Origin: Mumia sp050632745
GTDB lineage: Bacteria; Actinomycetota; Actinomycetes; Propionibacteriales; Nocardioidaceae
Assembly: GCF_050632745.1 (NCBI RefSeq)
Contig: NZ_JBODSD010000002.1
Location: forward strand, 992,001-1,056,000
DNA length: 64,000 bases
Reading direction: 5' to 3'
Shown here: positions 35,156 through 46,613 of the stretch, piece by piece
Position numbering within the stretch: the first letter of the stretch is position 1
Layout of the letters: every line of letters starts with the position of its first letter
The notes under the pieces: generated by a model
Database searches by the model: none
Seen by the model: the letters and a program-made list of their open reading frames with translations, nothing else
What the model was told of the DNA's origin: nothing
Program-made: the position numbers and the translations under genes

Positions 35156-36639
35156 GCGCGGGATTCGGACGACTGGGGCTGCGGCTCCACGGCCTCGTCG
35201 GCCTCGGCGTCGGCCTCGACGCTCTCCTCGCGGACCGCCTCGGCTGCGGGCTCCGCCTCGGCCGCGGGCTCCGGCTCGGCCGCCGGCTCGTCCTCGACCT
35301 CGCCGTCGGACGCCGACTCGACCAGCGCCTCCGACGGCGGGCTCAGCACCGCACCCGGAGGGGCGACCCGCGCGATGACCGGCGGGGTCTCGCCGACGAT
35401 GGCGTTGTGGCCGCCCTTCCAGAAGATGTAGCGCGACCCGAGGTTGATCATCGTCGCGAGGCGGTTGCGGTTGCCGAGCAGGAAGTACAGGTGGATGAGG
35501 ATCCACGTGACCCAGGCGGCGAACCCGGTGAGCTTGCCCAGGGGCCGGAGCTCGGCCACGGCGGAGCTGCGGCCGATGGTCGCCATCGTGCCCTTGTCGA
35601 AGTACTTGAAGGGCTTGTGGTCCTTGCCCTTCAGGCGGGCCTTGATGTCCTTCGCAACGTACTTGCCGCCCTGCAGGGCCGGCTGGGCGAGCTGCGGGAG
35701 GGCACGGTCCCCGTCCTCGACGGCGATGTCGCCGACGGCGTACACGTTCTCCAGGCCCTGCACCCGCAGGTGGTCATCGACCATGATGCGTCGGCCGCGT
35801 CCGAGCGGGACGCCCCAGTTGGCGATGATCGGGTGCGTCGTGATGCCGGAGCCCCAGATCACCATGTCCGCCGGGATGAACTCGCCGTCGTTCACGACCA
35901 CGCCGTTCGGCTTGACCTCCTTGACCGAGGTCTCGAGCCGCAGGTCGACGCCGCGCTTCTCCAGCGACTTCTTGGTGTAGTTGCGCAGCTTGGGAGCGAA
36001 CGGGCCGAGGACGTGCGGGGCCATCTCGACGAGCGTGATGTGGACGCGCTCGTTGTCGATCTCGGGGTAGGTCACCGGCATGTCGACGTTGCGCATCTCC
36101 GCGAGCGCGCCCGCGGTCTCGACGCCGGTCGGGCCGCCGCCGACCACGACGGCGCGGATCTCTCGGTCCTGACCGTTGACGGCCGCGTCCTCGAGGATCG
36201 CGAAGAGGCGGTCACGGACGGCCAGGGCCTGCGACCGGCGGTAGAGCGGCAGCGAGTACTCCTCGGCACCGGGGATGCCGAAGAAGTTCGCGGTCACGCC
36301 GGAGGCGATGATCAGGTAGTCGTACGAGAGCGTGAGCCCGCCGTCCAGGCTGATGGTGCGGGTCGAGTGCTCCATCGACGTGACCGTGCCCTTGAGGAAG
36401 CGCACGTTGTCCTGCTTGGAGCGGATCGACCGGAGGAACCAGGTGATGTCGCCGGGGTTCAGCGTCGAGGTCGCCACCTGGTACAGCAGAGGCTGGAACG
36501 TGTTGTAGGTGTGCCGGTCGACCAGCGTGACGTCGACGTCGGCCCGCTTGAGCGCCCGCACCGCGGACACTCCGCCGAACCCACCGCCGACGACCACGAC
36601 ATGAGGTCGTGTGCGCGGCAATACCTGCGTTTCTCCCAT
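35152..36639 (-). CDS. ndh: Type II NADH:quinone oxidoreductase
   Basis: This 495-residue flavoprotein has two Rossmann motifs (VVVGGGFGGVSAVRAL for FAD and VVVGGGPTGVETAGALAE for NADH), YAVGDIA, and a C-terminal membrane-anchoring segment (WVTWILIHLYFLLG). It oxidises NADH at the membrane without proton pumping. The C-terminus is an unusual acidic tail of repeated EPAAE and AEAD units, absent from typical NDH-2. ATG at 36639 has GGGAGA nearby. It is divergent from lpd across a 95-bp gap. Confidence 0.9.
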   Translation of the reverse strand: MGETQVLPRTRPHVVVVGGGFGGVSAVRALKRADVDVTLVDRHTYNTFQPLLYQVATSTLNPGDITWFLRSIRSKQDNVRFLKGTVTSMEHSTRTISLDGGLTLSYDYLIIASGVTANFFGIPGAEEYSLPLYRRSQALAVRDRLFAILEDAAVNGQDREIRAVVVGGGPTGVETAGALAEMRNVDMPVTYPEIDNERVHITLVEMAPHVLGPFAPKLRNYTKKSLEKRGVDLRLETSVKEVKPNGVVVNDGEFIPADMVIWGSGITTHPIIANWGVPLGRGRRIMVDDHLRVQGLENVYAVGDIAVEDGDRALPQLAQPALQGGKYVAKDIKARLKGKDHKPFKYFDKGTMATIGRSSAVAELRPLGKLTGFAAWVTWILIHLYFLLGNRNRLATMINLGSRYIFWKGGHNAIVGETPPVIARVAPPGAVLSPPSEALVESASDGEVEDEPAAEPEPAAEAEPAAEAVREESVEADAEADEAVEPQPQSSESRA

Positions 36640-36702
36640 GACTTCCACCGTACGCCGGGCGCGGAAGCGCCGCGGATCTGGTCGAAACGGCCACCGCCGG
36701 AA

Positions 36703-36718
36703 CGTGACCTCGCTCACC
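36703..36718. promoter_or_regulatory. Partial CRP/GlxR-type site between ndh and lpd
   Basis: CGTGACCTCGCTCACC keeps GTGA-N6-TCAC from the CRP consensus but lacks the outer T and A. It lies in the shared promoter region of ndh and lpd. GlxR control of ndh is known in Corynebacterium; here it is a weak candidate. Confidence 0.35.
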
Positions 36719-36722
36719 TCCC

Positions 36723-36728
36723 TACGAT
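36723..36728 (+). promoter_or_regulatory. Candidate -10 box (TACGAT) of lpd
   Basis: TACGAT fits TANNNT and lies 6 bases before the lpd ATG at 36735. The intervening GAGG is too close to the start to act as a ribosome binding site, so the mRNA may be leaderless. Confidence 0.4.
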
Positions 36729-36734
36729 TGAGGT

Positions 36735-38147
36735 ATGAGCGATCACTACGACGTCGTCGTCCTCGGCGCCGGACCGGGCGGTTACGTCGCCGCGATCCGC
36801 GCCGCACAGCTCGGCAAGTCCGTGGCTGTCATCGAGCCCAAGTACTGGGGAGGTGTCTGCCTCAACGTCGGGTGCATCCCGAGCAAGTCGCTGCTCCGCA
36901 ACGCCGAGCTCGCCCACATCATCCAGCACGAGGCCGAGTCGGTCTTCGGCATCGGCGTGGGTGAGGTCTCCCTCGACTACGGCAAGGCCTACTCACGCAG
37001 CCGCGAGGTCGCCGAGGGCCGCGTCAAGGGCGTCCACTTCCTCATGAAGAAGAACAAGATCGCCGAGATCCACGGCACGGGCGCCTTCACGGGCCCGAAG
37101 GCCATCGAGGTCTCGCTCAACGACGGCGGCACGCAGGAGGTCACCTTCGACGCGTGCATCATCGCCACCGGCTCGTCGACGCGCCTGCTCCCCGGCACGC
37201 AGCTGTCCGAGCGGGTCGTGACCTACGAGGAGCAGATCCTCGCCGACAACCTGCCCGAGTCGATCATCATCGCCGGCGCGGGTGCCATCGGCGTCGAGTT
37301 CGCCTACGTCCTCAACTCGTACGGCGTGAAGGTCACCATCGTCGAGTTCCTCGACCGCGCGGTGCCCAACGAGGACGCCGACGTCTCCAAGGAGCTCACC
37401 CGGGCGTACAAGAAGCTCGGCATCGAGATCCTCACCTCGACCCGGGTCGACGCGATCGACGACTCCGGCGACAAGGTCAAGGTCACCGTCACCCGCAACC
37501 CCGAGGGCGACGCCAAGGAGGAGGTCCTCGAGGCCGACAAGGTCCTCCAGGCCATCGGCTTCGCGCCCCGCAGCGAGGGCATCGGCCTCGAGAAGGCCGG
37601 CGTCAACGTCTCGCCGCGCGGTGCGATCGAGATCGACGACTACATGCGGACCAACGTCGACGGCATCTACGCGATCGGCGACGTCACCGCCAAGCTCATG
37701 CTCGCCCACGTCGCCGAGGCCCAGGGCGTGATCGCCTCCGAGATGATCGGCGGCGTCGAGACGTTCCCGCTCGACTACGCGATGATGCCGCGCGCGACGT
37801 TCTGCCACCCGCAGATCGCGTCGTTCGGCTACACCGAGGCGCAGGCCAAGGAGCTGGGCTTCGACGTCAAGGTCGACAAGTTCCCGTTCACCGCCAACGG
37901 CAAGGCTCCCGGTCTCGCCGACACGGCCGGCTTCGTGAAGCTGGTGACGGACAAGACCTACAAGGAGCTGCTCGGTGCCCACCTGGTCGGGCCCGAGGTC
38001 ACCGAGATGCTGGGTGAGCTCACGCTCGCGCAGCGCTGGGACCTGACGGCGGACGAGGTCGCCCGCAACGTCCACGCGCACCCGACGCTGTCGGAGGCCG
38101 TGCAGGAGGTCATCCACGGCGCCGCGGGGCACATGATCAACCTCTGA
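36735..38147 (+). CDS. lpd: Dihydrolipoyl dehydrogenase (E3)
   Basis: This 470-residue flavoprotein disulfide reductase has GAGPGGYVAAIRAAQLG (FAD), the redox disulfide GGVCLNVGCIPSK, GAGAIGVEFAYVLNSYG (NAD), YAIGDV, and the active-site HAHPTLSE with His and Glu. It reoxidises lipoyl groups of pyruvate and 2-oxoglutarate dehydrogenase complexes. It stands alone here, convergent with the LVIVD gene. Confidence 0.93.
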   Translation: MSDHYDVVVLGAGPGGYVAAIRAAQLGKSVAVIEPKYWGGVCLNVGCIPSKSLLRNAELAHIIQHEAESVFGIGVGEVSLDYGKAYSRSREVAEGRVKGVHFLMKKNKIAEIHGTGAFTGPKAIEVSLNDGGTQEVTFDACIIATGSSTRLLPGTQLSERVVTYEEQILADNLPESIIIAGAGAIGVEFAYVLNSYGVKVTIVEFLDRAVPNEDADVSKELTRAYKKLGIEILTSTRVDAIDDSGDKVKVTVTRNPEGDAKEEVLEADKVLQAIGFAPRSEGIGLEKAGVNVSPRGAIEIDDYMRTNVDGIYAIGDVTAKLMLAHVAEAQGVIASEMIGGVETFPLDYAMMPRATFCHPQIASFGYTEAQAKELGFDVKVDKFPFTANGKAPGLADTAGFVKLVTDKTYKELLGAHLVGPEVTEMLGELTLAQRWDLTADEVARNVHAHPTLSEAVQEVIHGAAGHMINL

Positions 38148-38154
38148 CGGACCG

Positions 38155-38218
38155 CCGTACGACGAAGGACCCGACGTCCCGCCGGATTCCGGCTGGGACG
38201 TCGGGTCCTCTCGTACGG
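38155..38218. terminator. Strong bidirectional terminator hairpin
   Basis: AGGACCCGACGTCCC (38166-38180) pairs perfectly with GGGACGTCGGGTCCT (38195-38209). Outer arms CCGTACGA and TCGTACGG (38155-38162, 38211-38218) extend the stem. It sits between the convergent lpd and LVIVD genes. Confidence 0.85.
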
Positions 38219-38231
38219 TCAGGTCAGGGCG

Positions 38232-39722
38232 TCAGCCCCGGCCGTAGCCACGCTGGATCTCGGGCTGCGACTGCGGGTTGAGCTCGTGGTACTTGTAGCC
38301 CTTCGCACCTGCCAGCCTGCGGTCCTTGACCTCGAACACGTCGAAGCCCTGCTGGATGTCGCTGGAGTAGATGTAGCCGTTGTAGTAGTACGCCGACCAC
38401 GATCCGCCGAGGATCAGCCGCTCCGCGCTGAGCGGGCCGCGGTCGAACCACGCCAGCTCCTTCGGGTTGGCCGAGTCGGTGAAGTCCCACACCGAGATCC
38501 CGCCCTGGTACCAGGCCTGGACCATGATGTCCTTGCCCTTGATCGGGATCAGGGACCCGTTGTGCGCGACGCAGTTCTCCGTGTTGGCCTGGGTCCGCGG
38601 GATCTTGAAGTAGCTCTTGAAGACGAGCTCGTTGTCCGCGGTCAGGTCGTAGATCGCGTCCGCGCCCTTGAGCGGGCCGACGGTCGGGTTGCAGGTCGGG
38701 CCGCCGCCGCCACCGAGCTCGTCGGTGAACACGACCTTGGTGCCCGCGTTGTTGAACGTCGCCGAGTGCCAGAACGCGAAGTTGGTCGTGTCGCGCACCT
38801 GCTCGATGACCCTCGGGTTGGCCCGGTCCTTGATGTCGAAGATGACGCCGTCACCCATGCACGCACCGGCCGCGATGTCCTTCGACGGGTACGCGGTGAT
38901 GTCGTGGCAGCCCGACGTGGCCGACGAGTAGCCGCCCGGCGGGTTGCCGCCGTCGGGCGCGGGGAAGACGACCGGCTCGTTGACCACTGCGGCGGCAGCG
39001 GGGTTGTTCACCGGGATCTTCACGACCGAGATCAGGTCGTGCGGCGGCTGGCAGTCGGGGAACGCCAGGTTGGGCGAGTACGACGAGACGTAGACGAACA
39101 GGTCCTTCTTGTTCTTCGACGGTGCCAGCGTGTGGGTGTGCGAGCCGCACTTGGTCTCGACCGATGCGACGTACTTCGGTGTCGCAGGCTTGCTGATGTC
39201 GAAGATCTTCAGGCCCTCCCACGACTCCTTGACGCTGGCGGGCTGCGCGACGTTGTCGCACGAGTCGTTGCTGCGGCTCGAGTCGGTGCTGAGGACCAGC
39301 AGGTCGCCGCTCACGGAGACGTCGTTCTGCGAGCCGGGGCAGACGACCTGGGCGATCTGCTTCGGCCGGTCGCCCTTCTTGAGGTCGTAGACCGTGAAGC
39401 CGTTGTAGTTGCCCGCGTAGGCGTAGTCGCCCTTGAAGGCGAGGTCGGTGCTGAACGCGGCCTCCTCGGCGAACGCCCCGTTCTTGGGGATGTTGGCGAG
39501 GAGCTTCATGTTGGGGCTGGAGGCGACCTCGCCGACACCGAGCTCGGTGTCGCTGTCGTCGACCGCGGCCAGCCGCTGCGCCTTCACCGGCGCCGGGGAG
39601 CTGCCGTCGTCGGGGACGCCCACGGAAGGCGCCGCACCGGCGAGGGACGAGAGCACGAGCGCACCGGCGCCCGCGGAGATGGTGAGTACTCTGGCGAGTC
39701 GTGGACGACGCGTCGGTCTCAT
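38232..39722 (-). CDS. Secreted LVIVD repeat (beta-propeller) protein
   Basis: This 496-residue protein has a signal peptide of about 30 residues (MRPTRRPRL then a hydrophobic core). The mature part has repeated propeller blades (NGFTVYDLKKGDRPKQIAQV, WEGLKIFDISKPATPKYVAS, WHSATFNN) typical of LVIVD-repeat proteins. Several Cys and His residues (CGSHTHTL, CHDI) could bind metal or form disulfides. It is divergent from a DUF305 lipoprotein across a 100-bp gap with a large palindrome. The ATG is preceded by GAGGAAGG. Function is unknown. Confidence 0.78.
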   Translation of the reverse strand: MRPTRRPRLARVLTISAGAGALVLSSLAGAAPSVGVPDDGSSPAPVKAQRLAAVDDSDTELGVGEVASSPNMKLLANIPKNGAFAEEAAFSTDLAFKGDYAYAGNYNGFTVYDLKKGDRPKQIAQVVCPGSQNDVSVSGDLLVLSTDSSRSNDSCDNVAQPASVKESWEGLKIFDISKPATPKYVASVETKCGSHTHTLAPSKNKKDLFVYVSSYSPNLAFPDCQPPHDLISVVKIPVNNPAAAAVVNEPVVFPAPDGGNPPGGYSSATSGCHDITAYPSKDIAAGACMGDGVIFDIKDRANPRVIEQVRDTTNFAFWHSATFNNAGTKVVFTDELGGGGGPTCNPTVGPLKGADAIYDLTADNELVFKSYFKIPRTQANTENCVAHNGSLIPIKGKDIMVQAWYQGGISVWDFTDSANPKELAWFDRGPLSAERLILGGSWSAYYYNGYIYSSDIQQGFDVFEVKDRRLAGAKGYKYHELNPQSQPEIQRGYGRG

Positions 39723-39749
39723 GGGCGGACCTTCCTCGTGAGGTTCCCC

Positions 39750-39786
39750 GAAGCATTGCGCCATTCGCCGAATTCCGCAACGCTTC
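39750..39786. promoter_or_regulatory. 37-bp nested palindrome in the divergent LVIVD/DUF305 promoter region
   Basis: GAAGCATTGCG (39750-39760) and CGCAACGCTTC (39776-39786) form an 11-bp inverted repeat with one mismatch. Inside it, ATTCG-C-CGAAT (39763-39773) has the same centre (39768). The arrangement suggests an operator bound by a symmetric regulator controlling both genes, or a cruciform. No regulator gene lies nearby. Confidence 0.55.
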
Positions 39787-39822
39787 CTGCAACCGCTTAC
39801 GTCCGTCGAAGGGAAGATCTTC

Positions 39823-40527
39823 GTGACGCCACGCTCTGGCCGCCGAGTCGCGGCAACGCTCGCCGGGCTGGTCCTGACGAGCCTCGCGCTCGCCTCCTGC
39901 TCCGGCGACGACGACGCGACGGACGCGGAGGAGACGACCCCGCCGCCGGCCCAGAGCACCGTCCTCCAGCCGGGCTCGCCCGGCGAGCCCAACACGACCC
40001 TGGCGCCCGGGGACTACCCCACCGAGGCCGACCAGAACGCGGCCGACGTCGAGTTCATGACGATGATGATCACGCACCACATGCAGGCGCTGGAGATGAC
40101 GGAGCTGGCGCAGACGCGCGCCGAGGACGCGAGCGTGCGCAGCCTCGCCGAGCGCATCTCCGCCTCTCAGGGGCCGGAGATCCACAGCATGGTGGCGTGG
40201 CTCGAGGCTCGTGAGCTCCCGGTCCCGGAGGGCGCCGGCGGCCATGAGGGGCACGGGGGCCACGGGAGCGCCTCGAGTGCGCCGACCCCGGTGTACGGGA
40301 TGCTCAGCGAGGAGGACATGGAGGAGTTGGCCGAGGCTGACGGGGCCGCGTTCGACCAGCTGTTCCTGCGCGGGATGATCGAGCACCACACCGGCGCGGT
40401 CGCGATGGCCGAGACCGCTCAGACCGAGGGGTCCGACCTCCTCGTCAGCGAGATCGCCGCCGACGTCGCCTCGGGTCAGGGCGCCGAGATCGCCCGCATG
40501 CAGGCGCTGCTCGACCAGGTCTCCTGA
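39823..40527 (+). CDS. DUF305 exported lipoprotein with His-rich linker
   Basis: This 234-residue lipoprotein has a signal peptide ending in LALASC (lipobox, Cys about 26). It has two DUF305 halves: MMITHHMQALEM and GMIEHHTGAVAM, each with the paired His-His. A linker with GGHEGHGGHG may bind metal ions, and Met-rich segments near the His pairs support copper or similar. GTG start. It pairs with the divergent LVIVD protein; the metal role is inference. Confidence 0.82.
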   Translation: MTPRSGRRVAATLAGLVLTSLALASCSGDDDATDAEETTPPPAQSTVLQPGSPGEPNTTLAPGDYPTEADQNAADVEFMTMMITHHMQALEMTELAQTRAEDASVRSLAERISASQGPEIHSMVAWLEARELPVPEGAGGHEGHGGHGSASSAPTPVYGMLSEEDMEELAEADGAAFDQLFLRGMIEHHTGAVAMAETAQTEGSDLLVSEIAADVASGQGAEIARMQALLDQVS

Positions 40528-40530
40528 CGC

Positions 40531-41763
40531 CTAGCGGCCCGCCCTGAACCACGCCGACACCTCGCGACGCCAGACCAGGACGACGCAGGCCACCTCGGCG
40601 ACCAGCCACACCAGCCCGAGCGGCGCGGTGAGCACCGACGCCACCATGCCGAGGCTCGCCACGACGGTGAACACGACGCGCGCCGCCGGTCGCCGCGACA
40701 GCAGCGTGAGGGCCGACGCCGCGCCCACGACCGCCAGGACGGTGAGCGCGAGCGAGAGCCAGAACATCATCCGTGCGAGCTCGGCCGCGGTCATCCCGAG
40801 CTCGCCGAGGACGTCGGCGTCCGCGATCAGCGGCTGCTCGGCGATGAGGTCGGCGTACTCCCCCGGCGAGACCAGGTAGAGCAGCACGTTGAGCCCGAAC
40901 ACCACCGCGGCCAGACCGGAGAGGGTCGCGGCGAGGATGACGGCGGTCGTGAGCTGGCGGGGCCTCCCCGGTGCCGGGGCGCGGCCGAACGGCGCCGGCT
41001 GCCCGTACGGCGGGCGCTGAGGCTGCGCGTAGGGGTGCGGAGGTGCCCCGTACGGCGACTGCTGGGGCTGCTGTCCGTACGGCGGTTGCTGGGGCGGCTG
41101 CCAGCTCTGCGGCGGGAGCGGCTGCGAGACCGTGCCAGGTCCCGACGCGTAGGGACGGGCCGCGGGGGCCGGCTGGTCGCCCGCCGCGGACGGGTCCGGC
41201 GGACGGACCGGCGCGGGGGCATCAGGCTGCTGCGGCGACGGCGGCAGCTGCGGCGGCTGCGCGGACGGCGGCTGCTGCTGCGGCGGCGAGGGCGGGATCT
41301 GCCGACCGCCCGTGGCCGTCGCGGGAGCCGGCTCCCCGGCGAACCAGGCGCGGCTCTCCCTCCCCCACAGGAAGACCACGACCATGACACCGAGCAGCGC
41401 CGGGACGATGCCCGCGGTCCCGGCGACGACGAAGGCGATGCTCGACAGCGCGGCGAGGACGGTCAGGCCGATCCGCGCTCCGCGGTGCCGCTTCGCCGTC
41501 CAGATCGCGAGCACGATCGCGGCCGCGGAGAGCGCGCCGGCGGCCATCAGCACACCGCGCAACCACCCCAACGCCTGGTCGACCGTGAGCGCGCCGTCGA
41601 TCGGGGCCGACGCGAGCGCGTCCTCGATCTGCTCGCGAACCTCGATCGAGCCCCAGTCGGACAGGGTCGCGACGATGCTGACCAGCACGATGCCGGAGGC
41701 GATGCCCGCCGCGAGGCAGGCCATCGTCACCTTCTGCGGACGTGCTGGGGTCGCGTTCGCCAT
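40531..41763 (-). CDS. Hypothetical membrane protein with duplicated four-helix halves and Pro/Gln-rich linker
   Basis: This 410-residue protein has an N-terminal half (1-150) of about four hydrophobic segments ending in LWGRESRAWFAG, then a Pro/Gln/Tyr-rich linker with repeated PPYGQ units (about 155-265). The C-terminal half has about four segments ending in VWRREVSAWFRAG. The matching ends suggest an internal duplication. No family was recognised. It is convergent with the DUF305 gene (3 bp apart). Confidence 0.6.
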   Translation of the reverse strand: MANATPARPQKVTMACLAAGIASGIVLVSIVATLSDWGSIEVREQIEDALASAPIDGALTVDQALGWLRGVLMAAGALSAAAIVLAIWTAKRHRGARIGLTVLAALSSIAFVVAGTAGIVPALLGVMVVVFLWGRESRAWFAGEPAPATATGGRQIPPSPPQQQPPSAQPPQLPPSPQQPDAPAPVRPPDPSAAGDQPAPAARPYASGPGTVSQPLPPQSWQPPQQPPYGQQPQQSPYGAPPHPYAQPQRPPYGQPAPFGRAPAPGRPRQLTTAVILAATLSGLAAVVFGLNVLLYLVSPGEYADLIAEQPLIADADVLGELGMTAAELARMMFWLSLALTVLAVVGAASALTLLSRRPAARVVFTVVASLGMVASVLTAPLGLVWLVAEVACVVLVWRREVSAWFRAGR

Positions 41764-41794
41764 GGGGCTATCCCATCACGGGGACGGTCGCCCG

Positions 41795-41844
41795 CGGTGA
41801 GCCTGGTCCAACCCCGAACACGGAGCGTGGGACCAGGCTCACCG
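41795..41844. terminator. Terminator hairpin downstream of clpB
   Basis: CGGTGAGCCTGGTCC (41795-41809) and GGACCAGGCTCACCG (41830-41844) form a perfect 15-bp stem with a 20-base loop. It lies just past the clpB stop. Its GGACCAGG core recurs in the hairpin at 44574-44638. Confidence 0.8.
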
Positions 41845-41887
41845 TCGCGCGGTCAGACCAGCGGTCGAGCCGTGGTCCGGCGAGCGG

Positions 41888-44491
<2,604 letters not shown>

Positions 44492-44529
44492 GAGTCTCCC
44501 TGGTGTCAAGTCAAACGTGTACCAGGTTC

Positions 44530-44562
44530 AACGCTGCCAAAGTTGAGTCGATTCCGCTCAAC
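44530..44562 (-). promoter_or_regulatory. clpB promoter: SigR/SigH-type element overlapping a HAIR-like HspR operator
   Basis: On the minus strand GGAAT (44555-44551), 18 bases, then GTT (44532-44530) matches the SigR/SigH consensus GGAAT-N18-GTT. On the plus strand GTTGAGT-N7-GCTCAAC (44542-44562) follows the HspR-associated inverted repeat (CTTGAGT-N7-ACTCAAG) in architecture with three mismatches. HspR would thus block the promoter. The HspR gene lies at 58535-58936. Confidence 0.7.
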
Positions 44563-44573
44563 TTCGATCTCGT

Positions 44574-44638
44574 CCCCGATTTGTGCGCTTGGACCAGGTT
44601 CTCCGGCACAGAACCTGGTCCACGTGCACACATCGGGG
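44574..44638. terminator. Long imperfect hairpin downstream of the acyltransferase gene
   Basis: Two 29-base arms (44574-44602 and 44610-44638) pair with three mismatches around a 7-base loop CCGGCAC. The arms run from CCCCGAT to GGACCAGGTTCT. It follows the stop of the acyltransferase gene and precedes the clpB promoter, so it probably ends the acyltransferase transcript. Confidence 0.7.
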
Positions 44639-44651
44639 AGGGGTCGGGGCG

Positions 44652-46505
44652 TCAGCAGGCGGCCAGGGCCTGGCGGACCACGCGGGTGTAGAGGCGGGCA
44701 CCCTTCGCGTTGGGGTGCACCCGGTCCGCGGCGAGCAGCGACTCCCGGCCGGACACCGCCCCGTTCCAGTCGACCAGCCGTACGTGGGCATGGTCCGCCG
44801 CCACCCGTCGTACGGCGCTCAGCGACGGCTTCTGCCACGACCGGCCGGGCACGTACGGGGAGACCAGCAGCACCTCGCGCCCCGCAAGCTGCCGTGCGAC
44901 CAGCCGGTCGAGGTCGTCGCGGTCGACGACGCCGTTGGTCCCGGTGCCGATCAGGACGACCTCGCCGAGGGCCCCGCGCGCGGCCGCCTTGCGTACGGCG
45001 CCCGCCACGTCCTCGTACTGCCACCCGACCTCCGCCGTCGCGTGCAGCCGCGGCAACGCCGCCATCAGCTGCGGCGCGGCGGCGACGAGGACCGAGTCGC
45101 CGAACGCGCTCATCCGCGCGGACGCGGCCGACCGGCACGCATCCGCAGGCGCGCTCGCGCGACCGGAGACCTCCGCCGGCGCCGAGACCTCCGCCGGCGC
45201 CGAGCCATCCGCGGCACCCGCGGCCGCCAGCGACGGGCCGGGGGCGGACGCGAGCATCCGCTGCCCCGCGAGCAGGCTGGCCTCGAGGCGGCTCCGGTCG
45301 GGCGCGGTCCCGACCGCCGCGGCCGCGCCGATCGTCACGACCGCAGCCGACGCGGTCACGAGGACCCACCGCCCTCGAGGACGGCGCCGGTGCTCGACGA
45401 GCCTCCGAGCCGGAGAGGCCCACCGCGCCAGCGTGAAGCCGATCCCCTCCGTCCGCATGGGCATCTCGACGAACCGGTACGACGCCGCGGCGACGGCGAC
45501 CGAGGCGAGCGCCGCGAGCGTGCCGGCGAGCACCGACCACTGCGGGGGCGCGAGCCGCGTCGCGAACACGATGAGCGGCCAGTGCCACAGGTAGATCCCG
45601 TACGACCGCGCCCCGACCCAGCGGAGCGGGCCGGCCGCGAGGACGGAGGCCAGCGCGGTGCGGTTCGCGCTGGCCAGCACGAGGGCGGCACTCGCCACGC
45701 TGGCGGCAAGGAGCCCGCCGGCGTACGGGGCCGCGGTCGACCAGGGCACGACCAGCGCGTACGCGACGACGGCGAGCAGTCCGGCGGCACCCGTCGCCGT
45801 CAGCCACGTCCGGGCCCGCGCCGAGATCGCGCGGGAGCCGGACCGCAGCAGGTGCGGCGCGCCGCTCAGCGCCAGGGCCGCGCCCACCAGCAGGCCGAAG
45901 ACGTGCGTGTCGGTGCCCACGTACGCCCGCGTCGGGTCCGCAGGGTCGTACAGCACCGCCATCGCGACCGCGGAGCCGAGGGCCAGCATCGTCATCGCGG
46001 CGGCCATCCGGCGGCGCGAGAGCACCAGCAGCCCGAGCGCCAGCACCGCCGGCCACAGCAGGTAGAACTGCTCCTCGATCCCGAGCGACCACAGGTGGTT
46101 GAGCACGGGCGGCTCGCCGTGGTCGGCGTACGACCACCCCTGCGCCACCTGGAACCAGTTCGACGTCCAGGTCAGGCCGCCCAGCACCTGGGCCCGCAGA
46201 CCAGCGCCGGTGTCGCGGCCGACCACCAGCGTCAGCGCCGCGACGACCACGATCATGAGCGTCGCGGCGGGCACGAGCCGTCGGGCCCGGCGGACCCAGA
46301 AGCCCGGGAGGTCGAAGTGGCGGGCGCGGTCGGCGTCCTCGAGCAGCACGGTCGTGATCAGGAAGCCGCTGAGGACGAAGAAGACGTCGACGCCGACGTA
46401 GCCGCCGGGCATCCAGGCGGGCGCGACGTGGTAAGCGACGACGAGAAGGACGGCGACGGCGCGGACACCGTCGAGACCGGGCGCCGTGGGGCGGCGCAGG
46501 GACAT
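44652..46505 (-). CDS. Acyltransferase 3 (OafA/YrhL-type) with C-terminal SGNH-like domain
   Basis: This 617-residue protein has an N-terminal acyltransferase-3 domain with about ten transmembrane segments. LDGVRAVAVLLVVAYH has the His, and YVGVDVFFVLSGFLIT and SLGIEEQFYLLWP are typical. The C-terminal extracytoplasmic domain has SGNH motifs: FGDSV, GTGTNG and DRVHPNAKG. Such enzymes acylate cell-surface sugars. A low-complexity spacer with repeated SAPAEV links the domains. ATG at 46505. Confidence 0.88.
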   Translation of the reverse strand: MSLRRPTAPGLDGVRAVAVLLVVAYHVAPAWMPGGYVGVDVFFVLSGFLITTVLLEDADRARHFDLPGFWVRRARRLVPAATLMIVVVAALTLVVGRDTGAGLRAQVLGGLTWTSNWFQVAQGWSYADHGEPPVLNHLWSLGIEEQFYLLWPAVLALGLLVLSRRRMAAAMTMLALGSAVAMAVLYDPADPTRAYVGTDTHVFGLLVGAALALSGAPHLLRSGSRAISARARTWLTATGAAGLLAVVAYALVVPWSTAAPYAGGLLAASVASAALVLASANRTALASVLAAGPLRWVGARSYGIYLWHWPLIVFATRLAPPQWSVLAGTLAALASVAVAAASYRFVEMPMRTEGIGFTLARWASPARRLVEHRRRPRGRWVLVTASAAVVTIGAAAAVGTAPDRSRLEASLLAGQRMLASAPGPSLAAAGAADGSAPAEVSAPAEVSGRASAPADACRSAASARMSAFGDSVLVAAAPQLMAALPRLHATAEVGWQYEDVAGAVRKAAARGALGEVVLIGTGTNGVVDRDDLDRLVARQLAGREVLLVSPYVPGRSWQKPSLSAVRRVAADHAHVRLVDWNGAVSGRESLLAADRVHPNAKGARLYTRVVRQALAAC

Positions 46506-46613
46506 GCGGGACTTCTTCCGAGACTGACGAACGGGGGTCGGCGGTCGAGACCCCCCTCGACCGCGGTCGAGCGTACCGGTCGCCGTCCAACCGCCGACCG
46601 GGAGCACGGGGTC

